NCBI RefSeq assembly: GCF_046736345.1
Contig: NZ_CP157210.1
Location: 2,728,001 to 2,792,000, forward strand
Direction of reading: 5' to 3'
DNA length: 64,000 nt
Source: Hyphococcus formosus
GTDB taxonomy: Bacteria; Pseudomonadota; Alphaproteobacteria; Caulobacterales; Parvularculaceae
Below, piece by piece: positions 59,632 through 64,000 of the stretch (positions are counted from its first letter, which is position 1; the number at the start of each line of letters is the position of its first letter). Under the pieces are notes generated by a model. The model searched no databases, had not been told where the DNA came from, and was given only the letters and a program-made list of their open reading frames with translations. Position numbers and translations under genes: made by a program.

Positions 59632-61392
59632 ATGGACGCACAAATTCTCACTTTTGTTTTTGTTGGGCTTTCATTCGCGCTTTATATCGGTATTGCGATC
59701 TGGTCGCGCGCACGGTCAACCTCAGATTTTTATGTGGCTGGCGGGCATATTCATCCGGTGGCGAATGGCATGGCGACCGCCGCGGACTGGATGAGCGCGG
59801 CGTCATTTATTTCAATGGCAGGGATTATTGCCTTTGCCGGTTACGACGCCAGCGTTTACCTGATGGGGTGGACTGGCGGGTATGTTTTGCTGGCATTATT
59901 GCTCGCGCCATATTTGCGTAAATTCGGTCAGTTCACCGTACCTGATTTCATTGGTGAACGGTATTACTCGCGAACCGCGCGGGTCGTTGCAGTGATTTGT
60001 CTTATCGTCGTTTCGTTCACCTATATCGCCGGGCAGATGCGCGGGGTGGGGGTTGTCTTTTCGCGCTTTCTGGAAATGCCCATTGAATGGGGCGTTATCG
60101 TCGGTATGGGTGTTGTGTTTTTCTATGCGGTGCTGGGCGGCATGAAAGGCATTACCTACACGCAAGTCGCGCAATATTGCGTGTTGATTTTCGCCTATAT
60201 GGTTCCCGCGATATTCATCTCTATGCTGATGACAGGAAATCCTGTGCCGCAATTGGGACTTGGGTCGAATGTTGCAGGGGAGTCGGTTTCGGTTCTCGAC
60301 AAGCTTGATTTGGCGCTGACTGATCTTGGTTTTTCCGCCTATACCGAGGCGGTAAAGTCCAAAATCGATATCTTTGCAATTACCCTTGCGCTTATGACCG
60401 GGACTGCGGGTCTGCCCCATGTGATCGTACGGTTTTTCACGGTGCCCAAGGTTTCTGATGCGCGCAGGTCTGCAGGCTATGCGTTGGTGTTTATCGCCTT
60501 GTTATATACGACGGCACCGGCGGTGGGTGCATTCGCGCGGTTAAACTTTATCGATAGTGTGCACGAAAAGTCCTATGCTGAAGCGCCGCAATGGGTGAAG
60601 AGTTGGGAGCAAATCGGGCTTATCGCTTGGCTCGATAAGAATGAGGATGGTGTCATTCAATATGGTCCCGGTGCACCCTTTGAAGGGCGTTCCGAATATG
60701 TCGAAGGGGTAGGGCCGCATGGCGAGCGGCTCCTCGCGAATGCGCCAACCGTAAGCGCAAATGAGATATCCGTTGATCGCGATATTATGGTATTGGCCAA
60801 TCCCGAAATTGCGCAATTGCCCGGCTGGGTGATTGCACTGGTTGCGGCCGGCGGCGTTGCTGCGGCATTGTCCACTGCCGCGGGGCTGTTGTTGGTTATT
60901 TCAACGGCGATTAGTCACGATCTATTAAAGAAAACATTCCGCCCACAGATCACAGAAAAAACGGAGCTTATGGCGGCGCGAGCGGCGGCCACTGTGGCGA
61001 TTATGATTGCCGGCTATCTGGGCATTAATCCGCCAGGTTTTGTGGCGCAGGTTGTTGCCTTGGCGTTTGGCCTTGCGGCCGCGTCGCTCTTCCCGGCGAT
61101 ACTGATGGGTATTTTCTTTAAGTGGATTAATCGCGAAGGGGCCGTTGCGGGAATGGTTGGCGGCTTGGTCTTTACCCTTGGCTATATCATCTATTTCAAA
61201 TCGCCCTGGTTTGGCGCGGTGAATAGCGCCGAGAATTGGCTGTTCGGCGTTTCGCCAGAGGGTATCGGGTCCATCGGTATGGTAATTAATTTCGCCGTGG
61301 CGATTGTCGTGTCACGATTTACCGCGCCGACACCAGAAAAGGTTTGCGCCATGGTCGAAGATATACGAATGCCCGTGACGAAAATCGCTTAA
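59632..61392 (+). CDS. Sodium:solute symporter, VC_2705-like (acetate/solute type)
   Basis: 586 aa, SSS family with about 13 spans. N-terminal blocks SDFYVAGGHIHPVANGMATA, ADWMSAASFISMAGI and, later, VIVRFFTVPKVSDARRSAGYAL are typical of the ActP/PutP group. A long insertion around residues 310-390 (with NEDGVIQYGPGAPFEG, rich in Asp/Glu/Gly) is seen in the VC_2705 branch paired with DUF4212. Monocarboxylates such as acetate are likely substrates, not proven. Its stop overlaps the convergent repeat-protein gene by four bases (TTAA). Confidence 0.92.
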   Translation: MDAQILTFVFVGLSFALYIGIAIWSRARSTSDFYVAGGHIHPVANGMATAADWMSAASFISMAGIIAFAGYDASVYLMGWTGGYVLLALLLAPYLRKFGQFTVPDFIGERYYSRTARVVAVICLIVVSFTYIAGQMRGVGVVFSRFLEMPIEWGVIVGMGVVFFYAVLGGMKGITYTQVAQYCVLIFAYMVPAIFISMLMTGNPVPQLGLGSNVAGESVSVLDKLDLALTDLGFSAYTEAVKSKIDIFAITLALMTGTAGLPHVIVRFFTVPKVSDARRSAGYALVFIALLYTTAPAVGAFARLNFIDSVHEKSYAEAPQWVKSWEQIGLIAWLDKNEDGVIQYGPGAPFEGRSEYVEGVGPHGERLLANAPTVSANEISVDRDIMVLANPEIAQLPGWVIALVAAGGVAAALSTAAGLLLVISTAISHDLLKKTFRPQITEKTELMAARAAATVAIMIAGYLGINPPGFVAQVVALAFGLAAASLFPAILMGIFFKWINREGAVAGMVGGLVFTLGYIIYFKSPWFGAVNSAENWLFGVSPEGIGSIGMVINFAVAIVVSRFTAPTPEKVCAMVEDIRMPVTKIA

Positions 61393-62666
61393 TCGTCGAT
61401 GTCGGTCTCAACGCCAATGCTTTCGAGGGCGCGGCGTCGATCATAATCACTCGAAATACCTGCCGCCGCAGCCTTATAGGCTTCGGTCAGCATCGGCATG
61501 TTGCGGGCGTCGCTGGCGAAATTTTCGAGCGCAAGCCGCCGGTCATGATCGCTGTCGATTTCATTGGTGGCGTCAATCAGCGCGCGGGTGATTTCGGGCG
61601 GTAGATCCTCATCCGCCGCATCCGCGAGGGCGAGGCGTTTGTCGTGATCGGAGTCTATTTCTGCGAAAGCGCCTAACCAGGCGTCAGCGACTTTGTCATT
61701 ACCGGACAAAAGGGGTGCCGCATCGACAAGCAGAAGACGCAGGTCATGGGCGCTATCCATTTGATCGCGTGCGATCAACAGTAATTCGGCAATGTTTTTT
61801 GGCGACGCTTCCGGATGCGCCAAGATGACTTCTCCGGCCAGACGAAGATCATGGTTGCTATCGATCGTTTCAATCAATTCAAGAGAAAGGTCGATCGCGT
61901 CCGCATTCATCGAATGTTCGCCAACCGTCTCGATCAGTCGCCGCATGTCGTAATCGCTGTCGATGTTCGAAGCTGTTTTAAGAAAATGCGGAATGTCTTC
62001 GGCGCGAATAGTTTCCTTAATGAGTATCTCGCCGAGAATGGTCCTTAGGGTGCTATCGGAATCGATCGATGAAAGCGCGTCGAGAAGCGCATGAAGTTCC
62101 TCTTGATTGAGATCGGCTTGTTTCAAAAGCTCCGTTGAATAACGTTCGCGCGTATGATCGCCATAAAGCGTATCGAATATTGAAAGAACTTCAGAAACCC
62201 CACCTTTTTCCAATAAAGCAGCAACGCGTTCTTCTGCGCGCACGCCGCTCGCGCTTAAAAAGCTGGTCAGCAGCTCGCTAATGGAAGCATCGGTCTCAGG
62301 GCCATTTTCCTGTTCGTCCTCGCCAATGTAATAAAACTTTTTGACGTCACCGCCATCAGGGACAAAGACCGCCTTTTCGGAGAGGCCGTCTTTTTCACGG
62401 ATGATCGCAAGCTTATGGTCGAGTGATTTGATGTCATCGGCAGTTTCATTGAGCATGAACGAGCCTCGCCAAAAGGCTTCCATGCGCAAATCGTCACGGC
62501 GCAAAGAGAATGCGCCACGGTCGCCGGTGACGACGAGCTGGTTTCCTTCGGTTTCGGTCATATCAAAATCTATGGCGGGTTCGCTGTTGTCCAGCGTCAC
62601 GCCGTAAATGATCGATATAAGTAACGAGCCCCCAACAAGCGCGCCCAACGTTCTCAGGCGATCCAT
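61389..62666 (-). CDS. Signal-anchored protein with seven 34-residue IDSDHD repeats
   Basis: 425 aa. One N-terminal hydrophobic segment (LGALVGGSLLISIIYGV, residues 7-23) acts as anchor or signal. An N-terminal beta-rich domain (about 30-115) contains ETEGNQLVVTGDRGAFSLRR. Then come repeats with the core I-D-S-D-x-D-x-R at 201, 235, 268, 303, 337, 370 and 404, spaced 33-35 residues, plus a worn copy near 167. Each repeat reads as helix, IDSDHD turn, helix with RLAL. Related repeats occur in uncharacterised bacterial proteins; the function is unknown. Expected on the periplasmic side. Conserved Asp clusters suggest ion or protein binding. Confidence 0.8.
   Translation of the reverse strand: MDRLRTLGALVGGSLLISIIYGVTLDNSEPAIDFDMTETEGNQLVVTGDRGAFSLRRDDLRMEAFWRGSFMLNETADDIKSLDHKLAIIREKDGLSEKAVFVPDGGDVKKFYYIGEDEQENGPETDASISELLTSFLSASGVRAEERVAALLEKGGVSEVLSIFDTLYGDHTRERYSTELLKQADLNQEELHALLDALSSIDSDSTLRTILGEILIKETIRAEDIPHFLKTASNIDSDYDMRRLIETVGEHSMNADAIDLSLELIETIDSNHDLRLAGEVILAHPEASPKNIAELLLIARDQMDSAHDLRLLLVDAAPLLSGNDKVADAWLGAFAEIDSDHDKRLALADAADEDLPPEITRALIDATNEIDSDHDRRLALENFASDARNMPMLTEAYKAAAAGISSDYDRRRALESIGVETDIDD
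61392..62108 (-). repeat. Tandem protein repeat region (about 34 codons per unit)
   Basis: Seven well-preserved units in the C-terminal 240 residues of the gene above. Core variants in order: IDSDSTLR, IDSDYDMR, IDSNHDLR, MDSAHDLR, IDSDHDKR, IDSDHDRR, ISSDYDRR. Units differ at most positions outside the core, so this is an old repeat and not a recent DNA duplication. Confidence 0.8.
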
Positions 62667-62734
62667 TGCTCTGCTCCTGCAAGAACTAAAACTGAAAGAG
62701 AATATAATGGCTTATTCAATAAATCCATTGGCCC

Positions 62735-63871
62735 CTAGTCCAAATCGGGATCAACCGAAGCGGTTCTGAGATATTCTGCGCTGCGCATTTCCATAAGGCG
62801 AGAGGCCGTCCGTTCGAACTCGAACGCGCCGTGCCCCTCGGGGTATAGCTGATCTGGTTCGGCGGCAGCGGAACAGACCAGTTTGACCCGCGCATCGTAG
62901 ATCGTATCGATGAGGGTCGAAAACCGTTTGGCCTCGTTTCGCCGTTCCGGGCTCATGACCGGTATATGGTCAAGATAGATCGCGCCATAGCGCCGAACCA
63001 GTGCCAAATAATCGGATGCGCCACGCGGCTTTTCGCACAGATCGGCAAAGTCGAAACGCGCCGCCCCACGGGCCGCACGCGGGACAATCAGTTTGCGCCC
63101 CTTTACGACCACCTCTTCTTCGTGTTCGTGGCCGCCACTGATCATGCTTAACCAGGCCGCGTCCATGGCCTTATCCGCGGCAGGTCCTAAAGGTTGGTAA
63201 TAAACCGGTGCCTCGCTTAGCTTGGCGAGGCGGTAGTCCTGTGCTGATCGTAATTCAATGACGTCGAGATTGTTTTTCAGGATCTCGATAAAGGGCATGA
63301 AGAGTTGTCGGTTGAGGCCGTCCTTATAAAGATCATCGGGCACCCGGTTGGACGTTGCCACGACCACGACACCATAATCGAACAGGGCCGTAAATAACCG
63401 CCCCAGGATCATCGCATCTGCAATGTCGGTGACGAAAAATTCGTCGAAACATAAAAGCCGTGCATGTTTGGCAATGTCGTGTGCAACAGGCGGCATCGGG
63501 TCATCGGGTGAAGCGCGATTGACGGCTTTATGGCGGCGTTTCTCAGAAAGGCTCAGCGCGCGCCAATCGGCAATCCGCTCATGGGTCTCCGCCATGAATT
63601 CATGGAAATGGACCCGTCGCTTATGTTTGTATGCGGTGTTGTTGAAGAATAGATCCATCAACAGGGTTTTACCGCGACCGACATCACCCCAAATATAAAC
63701 GCCCCTTGGCGGAGCTTTGCGCGAAGAGAAAAATCCGCGCTGACGACCATTATAGGATTTCAGTTGCTCATGCAGAAGCTGCAGCCGGTCGGCTGCCTCT
63801 TCTTGGGCCGGATCATTGTCCAGCGCGCCCGACTTGACGAGCGCATCATATCTTGGTCTCGGCCCTTTCAT
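62735..63871 (-). CDS. zapE: Cell division protein ZapE (AFG1-like ATPase)
   Basis: 378 aa. Walker A is GDVGRGKT at residues 62-69, Walker B region is ARLLCFDEFFVTDIADAMIL, and the sensor segments VVVVATSNRVPDDLYKDGLN and FMPFIEILK follow. The family member in E. coli helps the late divisome and Z-ring under stress; the mitochondrial homologue is AFG1/LACE1. In many alphaproteobacteria zapE is next to mdh; here mdh is 13 kb away. It ends at 62735, about 70 bases from the repeat-protein gene. Confidence 0.96.
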   Translation of the reverse strand: MKGPRPRYDALVKSGALDNDPAQEEAADRLQLLHEQLKSYNGRQRGFFSSRKAPPRGVYIWGDVGRGKTLLMDLFFNNTAYKHKRRVHFHEFMAETHERIADWRALSLSEKRRHKAVNRASPDDPMPPVAHDIAKHARLLCFDEFFVTDIADAMILGRLFTALFDYGVVVVATSNRVPDDLYKDGLNRQLFMPFIEILKNNLDVIELRSAQDYRLAKLSEAPVYYQPLGPAADKAMDAAWLSMISGGHEHEEEVVVKGRKLIVPRAARGAARFDFADLCEKPRGASDYLALVRRYGAIYLDHIPVMSPERRNEAKRFSTLIDTIYDARVKLVCSAAAEPDQLYPEGHGAFEFERTASRLMEMRSAEYLRTASVDPDLD

Positions 63872-63917
63872 TGCTTCGGGCTATAGCGCGTTGCGATGAA
63901 GGCCGAAAGTCCATGGG

Positions 63918-64000
63918 TTAGGGAAAATATCTTTTGCTCTTATTTGCGATGGCGACGAGGGACAGCATGACCGGGACTTCGACCAAAACGCCGACAACCG
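63918..64000 (-). CDS. 3' end of a probable ACR3-family arsenite exporter
   Basis: The right edge cuts this gene. Only the last 26 codons are visible, encoding VVGVLVEVPVMLSLVAIANK followed by SKRYFP and the stop at 63918. The pattern of a final membrane helix with GVLVEVPVMLSLV and a short basic end is typical of the C-terminus of ACR3 arsenite permeases. The short length limits certainty. Confidence 0.55.
   Translation of the reverse strand, partial: VVGVLVEVPVMLSLVAIANKSKRYFP

Noticed and set aside
1..64000. CRISPR arrays, tRNA or rRNA genes, insertion sequences, prophage
   Set aside because: No regularly spaced identical repeats, no TTCGA-type T-arm contexts in intergenic DNA, and no transposase, integrase or phage structural proteins among the readings.

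Overview
The window reads as chromosome of an alphaproteobacterium of moderate GC (mid-50s % by eye). The lineage signals are hemC-hemD followed by a mitofilin/Mic60-like gene and a HemY-like TPR gene, the string yciI-gpsA near tsaD beside hemC, hrcA-grpE divergent from rph, nth divergent from a DUF2244 gene, a CC0125/CC1285-type lipoprotein, and an ATP-dependent PEP carboxykinase. The order cannot be fixed from this window. Two sodium-coupled symporters, a VPLPA-CTERM protein and a DUF4212/SSS pair fit an aquatic bacterium. Gene density is high. I see no tRNA, rRNA, IS element, prophage or CRISPR array.

Layout. 1-13 kb: the 3' end of trpB (no trpA after it), a large disulfide-rich secreted protein, a lipoprotein amidohydrolase, a VPLPA-CTERM protein, an NTF2-like protein, a SulP transporter, a fatty acid desaturase, an M20 hydrolase, a glycosyltransferase, argG and ppa. 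13-25 kb: yciI-gpsA, a TetR regulator, a small membrane peptide whose transcript ends in C-rich hairpins (possible sRNA), an Rrf2 regulator, tsaD, the heme operon hemC-hemD-mic60-like-hemY-like, and an acyl-CoA/ACP ligase. 25-32 kb: nth-pyrF, then a rightward run DUF2244, membrane protein, gloA and an ABC exporter pair, a zinc-finger protein, an orphan ABC ATPase, an acyltransferase and a small membrane protein. 32-46 kb: pckA, hrcA-grpE behind a good RpoH-type promoter, rph, an MscS channel, a lipoprotein, a tandem PilZ protein, a prolyl oligopeptidase, CsbD, a dicarboxylate symporter, then ffh-VOC-rpsP. 46-64 kb: an alanine symporter, an outer-membrane barrel, LysE, mdh, a cluster of small secreted proteins, GT4-GNAT, a SET-domain protein, bioB, and on the minus strand MFS-rimM-trmD-rplS. 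The end holds a DUF4212/sodium symporter pair, a secreted or periplasmic repeat protein, zapE and the 3' end of a probable ACR3 arsenite exporter.

Most of the window is core metabolism, translation and protein targeting. The ribosomal string ffh-rpsP-rimM-trmD-rplS is split into two blocks on opposite strands about 10 kb apart, and rimM is translationally coupled to a drug-efflux gene. The least explained pieces are: the 34-residue IDSDHD repeat protein (61.4-62.7 kb); the overlapping cluster of three small secreted proteins plus a convergent fourth (51.0-52.7 kb); the small peptide / C-rich hairpin transcript (15.6-16.0 kb); and the 16-cysteine secreted protein (0.7-2.5 kb).
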